Below are positions 17,570 to 27,385 of a stretch of DNA of 64,000 nucleotides, one piece after another (within the stretch, counting starts at the first letter, position 1; each line of letters opens with the position of its first letter). The DNA lies in assembly GCA_014376805.1 (NCBI GenBank), contig JACMQU010000001.1:18835-82834 (forward strand), read 5' to 3'. Under the pieces are notes generated by a model that saw nothing but the letters and a program-made list of their open reading frames with translations, searched no databases and was not told the DNA's origin. A program made the position numbers and the translations under genes. Source of the stretch: Bacteroidia bacterium. Its GTDB lineage: Bacteria; Bacteroidota; Bacteroidia; UKL13-3.

Positions 17570-19048
17570 TTAAATTTCCTTACGCAACCTGGCCACAGGT
17601 ATATTCATTTGTTCTCTGTATTTAGCTACAGTTCTCCTTGCGATATTATATCCTTTTATTTTTAAAATATCCATAAGCTTTTCATCAGGAAGTGGTTTTA
17701 CCTTTTCTTCACTTTCTATAGCTTCCTTAAGTATTTTCTTCACTTCCCTGCTACTCACCTCTTCCCCGTCATCAGTTTGAATACCTTCGCTAAAAAAATA
17801 TTTTAGGGCAAATGTTCCCCATTCCGTTTGAACGTATTTACTGTTTGCAACTCTGCTAATAGTGGAAATATCTAGACTGGTTATCTCTGCAATATCTTTT
17901 AAGATCATTGGTCGGAGAAATGATTCATCACCTTCAATAAAAAAACGGTATTGATATTTTAAAATGGCATTCATGGTAACCAGCAAAGTATTATGCCTTT
18001 GTTTGATGCTATCAATGAACCATCTTGCACCATCAAGTTTTTGTTTAATAAACTGAGCGGTCTCCTTCTGTTCTCTGGTTGGCGTTTTGGCTTCATCATA
18101 TCCCTTAAGTGTTTCCAGATAACTTCTGCTAATCCGTAAATCAGGCGCATTTCTGGAATTAAGATGTACCACCAGTTTTCCTATTTCTTCAATTAGAATA
18201 AAATCCGGTGTTATATATTGTGTAGCAGTATTATCTATGGCCTCTCCGGGCTTAGGGTTCAACTTAGTAATTACATATATAATTTCTTTTAATTCTGATT
18301 CGGCAATCTTGAGTTGTTTTATTAATTTATCGTAATGCTTTTTTGTAAAATCATCGAAATAATCCTCAATAATAGTAATAGCATATTTTACTGTAATATT
18401 ATGCTGATCTTTCCTTTTAAGTTGCAATGAAAGACATTCTTGTAAAGATGTGGCCCCTATACCTGCAGGATCAAGTGTCTGTATTTTATGAAGAACTTTT
18501 TTCATTTCCTCCATACTTGTATCAACGTTTATCGAAAACGCCAAATCATTTGAAATGGCCTCCAAAGGCCGGCGAAGATATCCATCATCATCAATGGTGC
18601 CAATAATCTGATTACCTACAAGCAGTTCTTTTTCTGATTCCGCAATTACACTAAATTGCTCCATTAATTCTTCGTGAAAACTGTGTGACTCTGCCAAAGG
18701 TCTTTCTTTTTTCTCCTCGTCACCCTCATCACTCAAATGAAAACCCTCCGGATCATACTCGTCATTAACATAATCTTTTACATCAAAAGCTTCATCAGTC
18801 AGGTAATCATCAACCGAAAGATCTTTTGCTTCTTCTTCTGTACTGCTTGTATCGGTTTCTTTTTGAACACCACTTTCATCAGGCGCAGCATCACTATCTG
18901 CCGATTTAAGTAAAGCCGGATTTTCAATTAATTCCTGATCTATACGTTGCAAAATATCCACCGAATTTAATTGCAACAATTTGATGAATTGAATTTGCTG
19001 CGGAGAGAGCTTTTGTAGCTGGCTTTGTTGTAATCCTTGTTTTAGCAT
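17570..19048 (-). CDS. rpoN: RNA polymerase sigma-54 factor
   Basis: 492 residues. Region I (residues 1-47, GLQQSQLQKLSPQQIQFIKL..., glutamine/leucine-rich) contacts activators. An acidic region II follows (~50-115). Then come the core-binding domain with LDPAGIGATSLQECLSLQL, the DNA-binding helix-turn-helix (ITSLDISTISRVANSKYV), and the RpoN box ARRTVAKYR (470-478) that reads the -24 element. It directs RNA polymerase to -24/-12 promoters under control of AAA+ activators; no such activator is in this window. ATG start and normal length. Confidence 0.97.
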   Translation of the reverse strand: MLKQGLQQSQLQKLSPQQIQFIKLLQLNSVDILQRIDQELIENPALLKSADSDAAPDESGVQKETDTSSTEEEAKDLSVDDYLTDEAFDVKDYVNDEYDPEGFHLSDEGDEEKKERPLAESHSFHEELMEQFSVIAESEKELLVGNQIIGTIDDDGYLRRPLEAISNDLAFSINVDTSMEEMKKVLHKIQTLDPAGIGATSLQECLSLQLKRKDQHNITVKYAITIIEDYFDDFTKKHYDKLIKQLKIAESELKEIIYVITKLNPKPGEAIDNTATQYITPDFILIEEIGKLVVHLNSRNAPDLRISRSYLETLKGYDEAKTPTREQKETAQFIKQKLDGARWFIDSIKQRHNTLLVTMNAILKYQYRFFIEGDESFLRPMILKDIAEITSLDISTISRVANSKYVQTEWGTFALKYFFSEGIQTDDGEEVSSREVKKILKEAIESEEKVKPLPDEKLMDILKIKGYNIARRTVAKYREQMNIPVARLRKEI

Positions 19049-19181
19049 TTTTATACAAATGCGAATTTATAAAAAAAATTATGCCTTTGTATAAAAGGTT
19101 TAAAAAAGTAACGGAGATTCTAAATTGTGTTTATAAAGTGATGTTAAACTTTTGTTAAATGTTATATGGTATGTATTGATT

Positions 19182-19709
19182 CTATTCTTCCTCATCAGGC
19201 TCTTTAGGCTTATATACTGGCACAACTTCCTCTCCAACCCTGTTTATAATTCCTTCTAATCTTTTAATTCTAACTTTAGCAAGGCCTTTGTTGTTAAACT
19301 GACTTATTTCATCATAAATCAGTGGAACAATTTCATCCCCACGGTTATCTACCAGGCCCACTCTACCGCGTAAAGACACAATTGCAATACCATTTTTAAA
19401 AGGTCCTATAAAATCATACTTTATAGGTACTAGTATTTGGTCGGCTACACTAATGTATCCATATTTTTTATTAATTGATACTTTCGCTGAACCATTCACA
19501 AAATCTCCGATGAAATCATACCTGCATTCAATTATTTCTTCCCCTTTTTCATTTATAAACCCAATTTTACTTTGTTTATAAACCTTGGCCATTCCATTCT
19601 TATAAGGATCTATTTCATCATAACCTTTTTGAGCAGCAGAAGGATAACCGGTAAGAATAACCAGCCCACCTATAAGATAATATTTATTTATTAACTGAAA
19701 CACCTTCAA
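19182..19709 (-). CDS. WG-repeat secreted protein
   Basis: 175 residues. After an apparent signal peptide (LINKYYLIGGLVILTGYPSA, cleavage near AAQ), three to four WG/KWG-type β repeats follow (GMAKVYKQSKIGFINEKGEE, GSAKVSINKKYGYISVADQI, GIAIVSLRGRVGLVDNRGDE, GLAKVRIKRLEGIINRVGEE). These repeats form small β domains, often outside the cytoplasm; function unknown. There is no in-frame ATG before the signal peptide. TTG at 19709 or GTG at 19703 is the probable start, while an out-of-frame ATG at 19714 stops at once. Confidence 0.75.
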   Translation of the reverse strand: MKVFQLINKYYLIGGLVILTGYPSAAQKGYDEIDPYKNGMAKVYKQSKIGFINEKGEEIIECRYDFIGDFVNGSAKVSINKKYGYISVADQILVPIKYDFIGPFKNGIAIVSLRGRVGLVDNRGDEIVPLIYDEISQFNNKGLAKVRIKRLEGIINRVGEEVVPVYKPKEPDEEE

Positions 19710-20137
19710 TTCATTTTATTAAATAATACTGCCTGCTAAATTGATTGTTTTTTATGACCTTATCGAATCGAATTTACCACTTATACACATATTAAACTAT
19801 AAAAGTATACAAAAACTGCAACTTAAATAGATTTTTAAGAAGTTAACCGTATTAAGTAATATTCTATATCAAATAAAATACCGATATATTACCTGCTTAA
19901 TGCAGTTTATTTAACAACTCATGGCATAATTAATTAAATAATGTAACTAACTAATTTATAAGGTATTTAACAAAATACTTTAAGAAAATTAAACACAAAA
20001 ATCACAATAATTTAATCTATGCCTAAAACGGATATTGTAAATTTGGGGTATTAAAATCCCATTAATAGATTTTGTATAGGAATTTTAAGCTTCAATTTCT
20101 ATCTTGCAACACTTGCCATTAATTAAATATTAATTAA
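19710..20137. other. Divergent intergenic region
   Basis: About 430 AT-rich bases between the WG-repeat gene and the M6 protease gene. It should carry both promoters, but no convincing match is visible. A short direct repeat of ATTAATTAAAT sits just before the protease start. Confidence 0.45.
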
Positions 20138-22483
20138 ATGAGATCTATACAGTTATTTTTATTGATTTGCCTATCTGGTATTGAGGTGTTTTCACAAAAT
20201 TATCGCTCCAATTGTTCTGTATTTCCAATCCCAAATACACACATTTTGCCAGATAAAACTAGTTTAACCTTAATAGCCACAGGTAATGAAATGGTAAGTT
20301 ATCTGGAAACCACAGCTGGTTATACTGTTATTAAAAATACGAAAGGTTTTTTTGAATATGCATTTAATGATTCTAAAGGCAATTTGACTGGTTCAGGTTT
20401 AATTGCGAGAAATGGCAATAATAATCTTCAAAAAAAACTTTCCCCTCATGCTCGTTATAGTCAAAACCAACTAACTGTTTTATCTAATGCATTTGCCTGG
20501 CAAAATCAGGAACTTGCAAAAAAAGCGGGAGGAAAGCCTTTTCCATCAAAAGGAAAAAGAAAAGTTCTGACATTATTAATTCAATATCCTGACCTGGCTT
20601 CAACCTTTTCAAAATCTAATTTCGATTCTTTAATGGTTAAACCTAATTATAATGGGAATGGCTCTTTTAAAGATTACTATCTCAAATCATCTTATGGGCA
20701 ACTTGATTTAGATGTAGACGTATTTGGATGGTATACTGCTGATAGCGGATATCTTTATTATGCTAAATCCAACCCAAATTATATCACAAATGTGGGTAAA
20801 TTAATACGAAAAGCTATCCTCTCTGCTGATGCTGCGGGAGTAGATTTCAGTCAGTATGATAATGATAAAGATGGTTATGTTGATGGTATAATTGTAATGC
20901 ACTCCGGGATAGGTGCGGAAGAACAAAGTGCACCAAATGCTAATAATTTCATTTGGTCTCATCGGTATAATTTAAGTAATTCAGGTGGAAGTGTTTTAGC
21001 AGACGGTGTAATAGTAGATGCTTATGGATGTTTTCCCGAAAAACGCTACAACGGTGGCTCATACAGCCAGGTAGGGATAGGTGTTATCAGTCATGAATTT
21101 GGCCATTTATTAGACCTGCCTGATTTGTATGCTACTAACAATCTAAGTGAAGGATCTGGAAATTATGCTAATATGGCCGGAGGTCCTTGGCTAAATAATG
21201 AACGAACCCCATGCCTGCACGACGCCTGGACCAGAATCCAACTAGGATGGTTGACACCCGTGCTAATCAATACCATAAATACATTTAAAATACCAAAAGC
21301 TTTAGCCGATAGTAACTTCTGTTTCAGAATAAATACGCCTGTAACTAACGAATATTTCCTGCTGGAAAACAGGCAAAAAAAGGGTTTTGACAGATACCTG
21401 CCATCAAAAGGACTTGCTATTTGGCACATTAATTCCAGTAAAGCAAAGCTTTTATCTCAATCAAGTGGTAATTCAGTAAATAATGATACCAGCAATTATG
21501 GTGTTGGTCTAATTCAGGCTGATGGACGATTTGACCTTGAAAAGGGAAATAACAGAGGTGATGGCGGTGATCTTTTCCCAGGAACTTCAAATAATCGTAG
21601 TTTTACACCATTCTCCAGCCCCTCTTCAAGTTTAAATTATAAAGTGGGAGGAATTAAACAAGGTTCTAATGTATTGATTTCAAACATTATTCAAAATTCT
21701 GATAGTTCTATAACTTTTACAGTTGGCAATAAACCGAGTGCTGGATTTATTCCATCGGCTATTACAGGATGTGCGCCATTAACAGTGCAATTTGAAAACG
21801 GGTCTGCTTTTTCTACCAACTATTTATGGAAATTTAACGATGGTAGTGCTTCCACTAATAAAAATGAACTTAAAACTTTTAATGTAGCTGGTTCCTATCC
21901 GATAACCTTATATGTATTAGATTCTATTAATAATCCCGTAGATTCTGTAACGCAAATAATTACCGTGGGTGAATCACCTAAAGCAATATATCAGTTGATA
22001 AGAGGTGATAGTAATAATTTTACACTCAAAAACTTATCCACCAACTTTTTATACATTATATGGAGATTTGGAACTAACCAAACGTCAACTGCTAACGACC
22101 CGGTTTATACAGTTACATCACCTGGAAAAGTTCCTTTTAAATTAATTGCTTATTCCCAAAACCAGTGCACAGATACAGCTTATGGTGAACTTGATTATTG
22201 GGCAACTGGTTTAACTGAGGCAGCCGGGTCAAAAATTATAGCAACTTATCCAAACCCTTATACGAATGAGTTAAAAATTCAATTCCAATTATATCAGAAA
22301 GAAAATATTAAATTAACTTTATATGATTTGTTAGGGTCTAAAATTGAAGATTTATACCTGGGAACTAATGAAAGCGGAGAAAACCTCCTTACTCTAAAAG
22401 TTAATGACCATCCTTCAGGTTTATATTTTCTGGTAATTAGTGGATCAAGTTTTAAGAAAATAGTAAGAGTTATACATCAATAG
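20138..22483 (+). CDS. Secreted M6-family metalloprotease with PKD and T9SS domains
   Basis: 781 residues. A signal peptide (FLLICLSGIEVFSQ) precedes an N-terminal propeptide-like region. The M6 (immune inhibitor A-like) catalytic domain spans ~140-530, with HEFGHLLDLPDLY at 319-331 giving the zinc motif HExxHxxxxxD. Calcium-site-like DNDKDGYVDG lies before it. A PKD-like domain (~540-615, SAGFIPSAITGCAPLTVQFE, YLWKFNDGS) and a second short β domain follow. The tail is a type A T9SS sorting domain (YPNPYTNELKIQF, LTLYDLLGSKI, HPSGLYFLVISG). It is an exported endopeptidase probably used for external protein degradation. It is followed by comF after 21 bases. Confidence 0.93.
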   Translation: MRSIQLFLLICLSGIEVFSQNYRSNCSVFPIPNTHILPDKTSLTLIATGNEMVSYLETTAGYTVIKNTKGFFEYAFNDSKGNLTGSGLIARNGNNNLQKKLSPHARYSQNQLTVLSNAFAWQNQELAKKAGGKPFPSKGKRKVLTLLIQYPDLASTFSKSNFDSLMVKPNYNGNGSFKDYYLKSSYGQLDLDVDVFGWYTADSGYLYYAKSNPNYITNVGKLIRKAILSADAAGVDFSQYDNDKDGYVDGIIVMHSGIGAEEQSAPNANNFIWSHRYNLSNSGGSVLADGVIVDAYGCFPEKRYNGGSYSQVGIGVISHEFGHLLDLPDLYATNNLSEGSGNYANMAGGPWLNNERTPCLHDAWTRIQLGWLTPVLINTINTFKIPKALADSNFCFRINTPVTNEYFLLENRQKKGFDRYLPSKGLAIWHINSSKAKLLSQSSGNSVNNDTSNYGVGLIQADGRFDLEKGNNRGDGGDLFPGTSNNRSFTPFSSPSSSLNYKVGGIKQGSNVLISNIIQNSDSSITFTVGNKPSAGFIPSAITGCAPLTVQFENGSAFSTNYLWKFNDGSASTNKNELKTFNVAGSYPITLYVLDSINNPVDSVTQIITVGESPKAIYQLIRGDSNNFTLKNLSTNFLYIIWRFGTNQTSTANDPVYTVTSPGKVPFKLIAYSQNQCTDTAYGELDYWATGLTEAAGSKIIATYPNPYTNELKIQFQLYQKENIKLTLYDLLGSKIEDLYLGTNESGENLLTLKVNDHPSGLYFLVISGSSFKKIVRVIHQ

Positions 22484-22504
22484 AAATCATAACTTGTATT
22501 TAGC

Positions 22505-23185
22505 ATGCTGAATAGTCTCCTGCATTTATTTTATCCAAATCTTTGCATCACCTGCAATAATAGTTTGGTGGGAAACGAGAAGCATCTATGTTTAGGGTGC
22601 AGGTTACAACTACCTGAAACAAATTTTCATCTGGAAAAAGAAAATCAGGTGGAGAAAACTTTCTGGGGTCGTATACCGGTAGAAAGAGCATTTGCATTCT
22701 TATATTTTAACCAGGCAGGACTCACACAACAATTATTACATCAGTTAAAATATAAAGGAAATGAAGAATTAGCCGATTTTTTAGGCGTAATTTACGGGCA
22801 AAAATTGATACAAACAATTGAAACGAATCATATAGACGGAATTATAGCAGTTCCTTTACATGTTAGTAAACTTCGTAAAAGAGGTTATAATCAAAGTTTA
22901 GCATTTGCTAATGGATTATCCAAATCACTTAAACTCACTAATTACAGCAATGTTATTAGTAGAAAAACCGCTACCCAAACTCAGACAAAAAAAACAAGAA
23001 TAGAAAGGTGGCAGAATGTAACTTCAATTTTTTCGGTTACGGAACCAGAAAAATTAGAGAATAAGCATATTTTGTTAGTAGATGATGTAATAACTACCGG
23101 TGCTACACTTGAAAGTTGTGCTAAAGCCATAAAAGATCATTGTAATTGCCTGCTAAGTGTTGCTAGTATTGCTTATGTTAATTGA
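22505..23185 (+). CDS. comF: ComF-family phosphoribosyltransferase-like protein
   Basis: 226 residues. An N-terminal zinc ribbon carries two Cys pairs (LCITCNNSLV, HLCLGCRLQ). The type I phosphoribosyltransferase domain has VERAFAFLYFNQAG, the segment IIAVPLHVSKLRKRGYNQS and the PRPP loop ILLVDDVITTGATLES near 193-208. ComF homologues act in DNA uptake or recombination in transformable bacteria; the exact reaction is not settled. The gene is co-directional with the M6 protease gene and the DUF5723 gene (29 bases downstream). Confidence 0.9.
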   Translation: MLNSLLHLFYPNLCITCNNSLVGNEKHLCLGCRLQLPETNFHLEKENQVEKTFWGRIPVERAFAFLYFNQAGLTQQLLHQLKYKGNEELADFLGVIYGQKLIQTIETNHIDGIIAVPLHVSKLRKRGYNQSLAFANGLSKSLKLTNYSNVISRKTATQTQTKKTRIERWQNVTSIFSVTEPEKLENKHILLVDDVITTGATLESCAKAIKDHCNCLLSVASIAYVN

Positions 23186-23214
23186 ACAAATCAGGACTTA
23201 CCTTTTAAATAAAA

Positions 23215-24693
23215 ATGAAAAAAAAGATTCTATTTCTAATCGCTGTCTTTGAGTTTATTGCAACGTCTATAGTTTACGCACAGTTTCAAACTGGTATTTC
23301 GGGAAGCAACAATTCCGGGGTTTTAGGTGTAACAATTAACCCGGCAAATACAAATAAGCTTAGTAATGGAACAGACATAATGCCGTTGTTTTTTAGCTCT
23401 TCTGTATTAAACAATGATTTTTACCTGCCGGCAAAACCAATTACAAGCGTTATTAAACCTGAAATTTTTTCTGCTTTTACTCAAAACGAAAAACTTGGAG
23501 GAGAAACTATAAACCAGAAATTTGAACGCCTTTTTAATTTAAAGCGAGATTTGAAAACAAACGGATATATTTTTGCAGATCTTAGCATTTACGGACCTTC
23601 ATTTCTCACTAATATCGGACCACATTCTTTTGGCATAATAACAGCTTTTAAAGGATCATTAGGTACAGTAGGTTTGCCTCCGGATATGGCTACTTTTCTT
23701 CAAAAAGGGCTCACCTCCACAGATTTAATAGGTAAAACATTCCAACTCAATAAAGTTAAAGCTGGCGCAATTGCCTACACAGATATAGCCTTTAATTATT
23801 CATATAAAATAAAGGAAACTTTTAAAACCCATCAAAGACTTGGAGTTACATTTCATTATCTTACAGGAATTAATTCAATAATTTTTGAAGATTACGGCAC
23901 CACCTGGACAGTATTTGCAGATACATCGCTCTATTTTTCTAATTCAAGTTTTCAATACAATTATTCTGCCAATAAAGCAAAAACAATTGGGGATGTTCTA
24001 ACATCAAAAGGAAATGGTTTTAGTTTTGATATTGGGTATAGTTATGCCAAAAAAAGTAAAATAAGAGCCACCCGCACTACCTACTGCCCAAATATAAAAG
24101 GTGGAGGAAGAGTGAGGGAATTCCAAACATTCAAGTGGAAATTTGGAATATCTGTTATGGATATTGGTTTCATCAACTTTAATAAACAAACCGTATCAAA
24201 TTCTTATGTGCAATCTTTTGGAGTGGCTAAACATCTTGATGCTGATTTTTATCGAGGCGTATTTGCCTTAAACCGCGCATTTATATATGGATTAGAGGGT
24301 AGCTCCGGAATAGAGGGTTCAAACCATATTTTTGTAGACAATTATACCCATTTTATGCCTACAAGGGTAAATGTGCAATATGATTATCATTACAAAGAAA
24401 ATTGGTATTTTAGTTTTTATGCTTCTCAACGCACTCCGCTAAGTTCAAAAATTCCTATGCGTTCGCCTAATATTTTAAGTTTATCGGCGAGATATGAAAC
24501 GCTAAAATATGAAGTAGGTTTACCTATAAGTCTTATTGAGTATCAATACCCTGTTTTAGGTTTAAACTTCCGAATTGGGCCTTTTATGATAGGTACAAAT
24601 CAACTTCTCGAAATGGTGGGTCTGAGACAAATAAAAGGGCTTGATTTCTATTTCGGCTTTAAATTTAATATATCAAATATAAGAGGCGTATAA
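23215..24693 (+). CDS. DUF5723 outer-membrane β-barrel-like protein
   Basis: 492 residues. A signal peptide (FLIAVFEFIATSIVYAQ) is followed by GISGSNNSGVLGVTINPANT, the kind of start seen in the DUF5723 family. The rest is amphipathic β-strands with many aromatic residues (YIFADLSIYGPSFL, YHYKENWYFSFYASQ) ending in an aromatic-rich strand GLDFYFGFKFNISN. It is probably an outer-membrane barrel of unknown cargo. ATG start; last gene of the rightward run. Confidence 0.7.
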   Translation: MKKKILFLIAVFEFIATSIVYAQFQTGISGSNNSGVLGVTINPANTNKLSNGTDIMPLFFSSSVLNNDFYLPAKPITSVIKPEIFSAFTQNEKLGGETINQKFERLFNLKRDLKTNGYIFADLSIYGPSFLTNIGPHSFGIITAFKGSLGTVGLPPDMATFLQKGLTSTDLIGKTFQLNKVKAGAIAYTDIAFNYSYKIKETFKTHQRLGVTFHYLTGINSIIFEDYGTTWTVFADTSLYFSNSSFQYNYSANKAKTIGDVLTSKGNGFSFDIGYSYAKKSKIRATRTTYCPNIKGGGRVREFQTFKWKFGISVMDIGFINFNKQTVSNSYVQSFGVAKHLDADFYRGVFALNRAFIYGLEGSSGIEGSNHIFVDNYTHFMPTRVNVQYDYHYKENWYFSFYASQRTPLSSKIPMRSPNILSLSARYETLKYEVGLPISLIEYQYPVLGLNFRIGPFMIGTNQLLEMVGLRQIKGLDFYFGFKFNISNIRGV

Positions 24694-24748
24694 AATATTG
24701 CTGAATCTTTAAATTAAGATTTATTAACTTGTAATTATCTCAAAAATG

Positions 24749-25327
24749 TTATTTTACTTTTGAAGTTATATCAGCACTCATTGGATCAACCTTAGAAGGA
24801 AAATATGCGAGCCAGTTACCATTTTCATCTATCAGAAATTTATTAAAATTCCAAATTACAGCGGCATCACTTTTGCCATTTAATGTTTGTTGGGTTAACC
24901 ACTGATAAACGGGATGTTGATGCGTTCCCTTTACATCAATTTTTTCTGTTAATAAAAAAGTTACACCATAATTTTTTTTGCAAAAATTTTCAATTTCGGC
25001 AACAGTACCGGGTTCTTGGCCACCAAACTGATTACATGGAAAACCTATTATAACAAGTTTATTCTTATAAGTATCTGCTAATTTTTGTAGTCCCTCGTAT
25101 TGGGGAGTATAACCACACTCACTTGCCACATTCACACACAATACTTTCTTATCCTTAAACTCACTCATTTTAATGGTTCTGTTACCCGAAAGGTCCTTTA
25201 TACTCAAATCATAAAATGATTTTGAATGAGTCGTTTTGAGTAATTTTTTTGTTTTAGCTTCAGAGAAACTATAAATAAACACACCGGTAAAAGCTAAAAG
25301 AAAAATTGAATAAAAGTAGTTTTTCAT
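24749..25327 (-). CDS. Glutathione peroxidase-family (thiol) peroxidase
   Basis: 192 residues. An N-terminal hydrophobic anchor or signal (~6-22) precedes a thioredoxin-fold domain with NVASECGYTPQYEGLQ (peroxidatic Cys in CGYT), FPCNQFGGQEPG (second conserved Cys, typical of thioredoxin-dependent forms) and VIWNFNKFLID. It reduces hydroperoxides, most likely with thioredoxin as donor. The exported N-terminus is a feature of Bacteroidetes versions. It converges with the DUF5723 gene across 55 bases. Confidence 0.93.
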   Translation of the reverse strand: MKNYFYSIFLLAFTGVFIYSFSEAKTKKLLKTTHSKSFYDLSIKDLSGNRTIKMSEFKDKKVLCVNVASECGYTPQYEGLQKLADTYKNKLVIIGFPCNQFGGQEPGTVAEIENFCKKNYGVTFLLTEKIDVKGTHQHPVYQWLTQQTLNGKSDAAVIWNFNKFLIDENGNWLAYFPSKVDPMSADITSKVK

Positions 25328-25463
25328 GAGAATAGTTAAATTTTTATTGTCTTATAATATTTAATACCTTACAAACAAAAATCATGCAAAACTAAAAAAC
25401 AGAGGTTAATTCTTCAACAATATTAATTAAATTGTTAGTGCTAAATAGGTATCGTATTAATCA

Positions 25464-26306
25464 TTAAAGTGATAAAATTGCATTTCTTACTTCTTCCATT
25501 TGCCATTGAGGTGTAGATGTTGCCCCGCAAATACCAATGGTTTCATTTTCATTGAACCATTCTTTTATAATTTCATTCTTTGAACTAACAAAAAAGGTAT
25601 TAGGATTATTTTCTTTACATACATCAAATAAAACTTTTCCATTGGATGATTTTAAACCCGCAACAAAAACAATCTTATCAAAACGTCTTGCAAATTCCCT
25701 AAGTTGAATATCGCGGTTGCTTACCTGTCTGCAAAGAGTATCATTAAAATCCACTTCTATACCCTCCTTCTCAAGTTTATCTTTTAGGGCATAGAGATTT
25801 TTTGTACGTTTGGTTGTTTGGCTAAATAGTTTTACTTTTAGGGGTAATTCATGTTGATCCAACTCTTCAAAGGATTCTACCACTATAGCTTCACCGCGCG
25901 TTTGGCCAACTAAACCCTTAACTTCTGCATGGCCATGTTTACCATAAATAATAATTTTTTCATCACTATTGTATGCTTCTCTAACCCTAAGCTGCAATTT
26001 TAATACAACAGGGCAACTGGCATCAACAAGTTCAATATGATTATCCAACGCCAATTTATAAGTTTCCGGGGGCTCCCCATGTGCACGAATCAATACTCTT
26101 ACATTGTGCAATGTTTTTAGTTTATCATGGTCAATAATTTCGAGTCCTTTAGCACGCAAACGGGCAACTTCTTCATCATTATGTACGATGTCTCCCAGAC
26201 AATATAAATGTCCTTCTTCAGTAAGAATATCTTCAGCCATTTGAATGGCAAAAACCACTCCAAAACAAAAGCCTGAATTGGCATCAATTTCTACTTTTAC
26301 ATTCAT
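25464..26306 (-). CDS. ispH: 4-Hydroxy-3-methylbut-2-enyl diphosphate reductase
   Basis: 280 residues. The three cluster-binding cysteines are visible in SGFCFGV (near 12-17), DASCPVV (near 93-99) and ICGATSTPQW near the C-terminus. Other family motifs are HGEPPE and YGKHGHAEVKGLVGQT. The [4Fe-4S] enzyme makes IPP and DMAPP in the last step of the MEP pathway, which supplies the prenyl chain used by MenA. It lies 73 bases after the transketolase C-terminal gene on the same strand and may share its transcript. Confidence 0.95.
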   Translation of the reverse strand: MNVKVEIDANSGFCFGVVFAIQMAEDILTEEGHLYCLGDIVHNDEEVARLRAKGLEIIDHDKLKTLHNVRVLIRAHGEPPETYKLALDNHIELVDASCPVVLKLQLRVREAYNSDEKIIIYGKHGHAEVKGLVGQTRGEAIVVESFEELDQHELPLKVKLFSQTTKRTKNLYALKDKLEKEGIEVDFNDTLCRQVSNRDIQLREFARRFDKIVFVAGLKSSNGKVLFDVCKENNPNTFFVSSKNEIIKEWFNENETIGICGATSTPQWQMEEVRNAILSL

Positions 26307-26379
26307 AACCTAACAATAATAACCATTTAAAACCAATTAGGTTTTGACCCCATTTATGCTTCATAAAAAACTACTGACT

Positions 26380-27336
26380 TCATGTCTTTCTGGCTATCAC
26401 CTTTAAAACAGCTTCAACAATATTTATACTTTCAAGACCATATTTTTTCAGCAGCTCATCTGGCGTCCCACTTTCACCAAAACTATCATTAACGGCAACC
26501 ATCTCTAGTGGGGTTGGATTATTACGTGCTAATAGTTGACAAATACTATCTCCCAATCCCCCGTTCATCTGATGTTCTTCTGCCGTAACAACACATTTTG
26601 TTTTAGCCACCGATTGTAGCACCGCTTGCTCATCTAAAGGCTTAATGGTATGAATGTTTATTATTTCAGCACTGATCCCTTTTTCAGCCAGCACATAGCC
26701 TGCTTCAATTGCCTTCCATACCAGGTGTCCAGTAGCAAAAATACTCACATCTGTTCCTTCATTTAAAATTAAGGCTTTACCAATTTCAAACTTCTGATCA
26801 GGATTCGTAAAATTAGGAACAGCCGGACGACCAAAACGTAAGTAAACAGGGCCTTCATAATCTGCAATTGCAAGTGTAGCAGCTTTGGTTTGATTAAAAT
26901 CGCACGGGTTAATAACAACCATTCCGGGTAGCATTTTCATTAATCCCAAATCTTCCAGAATCTGATGGGTAGCACCATCTTCCCCAAGTGTGATACCGGC
27001 ATGAGAAGCACAAATTTTGACATTTTTTGCACTGTAAGCAATAGATTGCCGAATCTGATCATATACTCGCCCGGTGCTAAAATTAGCAAAAGTACCTGTG
27101 AAAGGAATCCAGCCTCCAATAGTTAAACCTGCAGCCAGTCCCATCATATTAGCTTCAGCTATACCAACCTGAAAAAAGCGTTCAGGATAATCCTTTTGAA
27201 AAGCATCCATTTTTAATGATCCGGTTAGATCGGCACATAAAGCAACAACCTTTGGATTTGACTTTCCTAACTCAGATAACCCCGCTCCAAATCCACTGCG
27301 CGTATCTTTTATATTCTGTATTTCAAATTTTTTCAT
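26380..27336 (-). CDS. Transketolase, C-terminal subunit
   Basis: About 318 residues starting at MKKFEIQNIKDTRSGFGAGL. An ATG 15 bases upstream at 27351 is in frame but less like the family. It contains the pyrimidine-binding domain (VVALCADLTGSLKMDAF, FFQVGIAEANMMGLAAGL, SHAGITLGEDGATHQ) and the C-terminal domain (DVSIFATGHLVWKAIEA, VVTAEEHQMNGGLG). With the N-terminal subunit encoded upstream it forms a split thiamine-diphosphate transketolase for the pentose phosphate pathway. Split transketolases are known in many bacteria, but here the two halves are separated by a VWA gene. Confidence 0.93.
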   Translation of the reverse strand: MKKFEIQNIKDTRSGFGAGLSELGKSNPKVVALCADLTGSLKMDAFQKDYPERFFQVGIAEANMMGLAAGLTIGGWIPFTGTFANFSTGRVYDQIRQSIAYSAKNVKICASHAGITLGEDGATHQILEDLGLMKMLPGMVVINPCDFNQTKAATLAIADYEGPVYLRFGRPAVPNFTNPDQKFEIGKALILNEGTDVSIFATGHLVWKAIEAGYVLAEKGISAEIINIHTIKPLDEQAVLQSVAKTKCVVTAEEHQMNGGLGDSICQLLARNNPTPLEMVAVNDSFGESGTPDELLKKYGLESINIVEAVLKVIARKT

Positions 27337-27385
27337 AAGTTCAATTCTCATAAAGGCCCATTCTTTTTATAGGATCAAAAATAAT

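Noticed and set aside
24704..24721. Inverted repeat AATCTT/AAGATT between converging DUF5723 and peroxidase genes
   Set aside because: The stem is only six AT-rich pairs with no following T-run, too weak to call a terminator.
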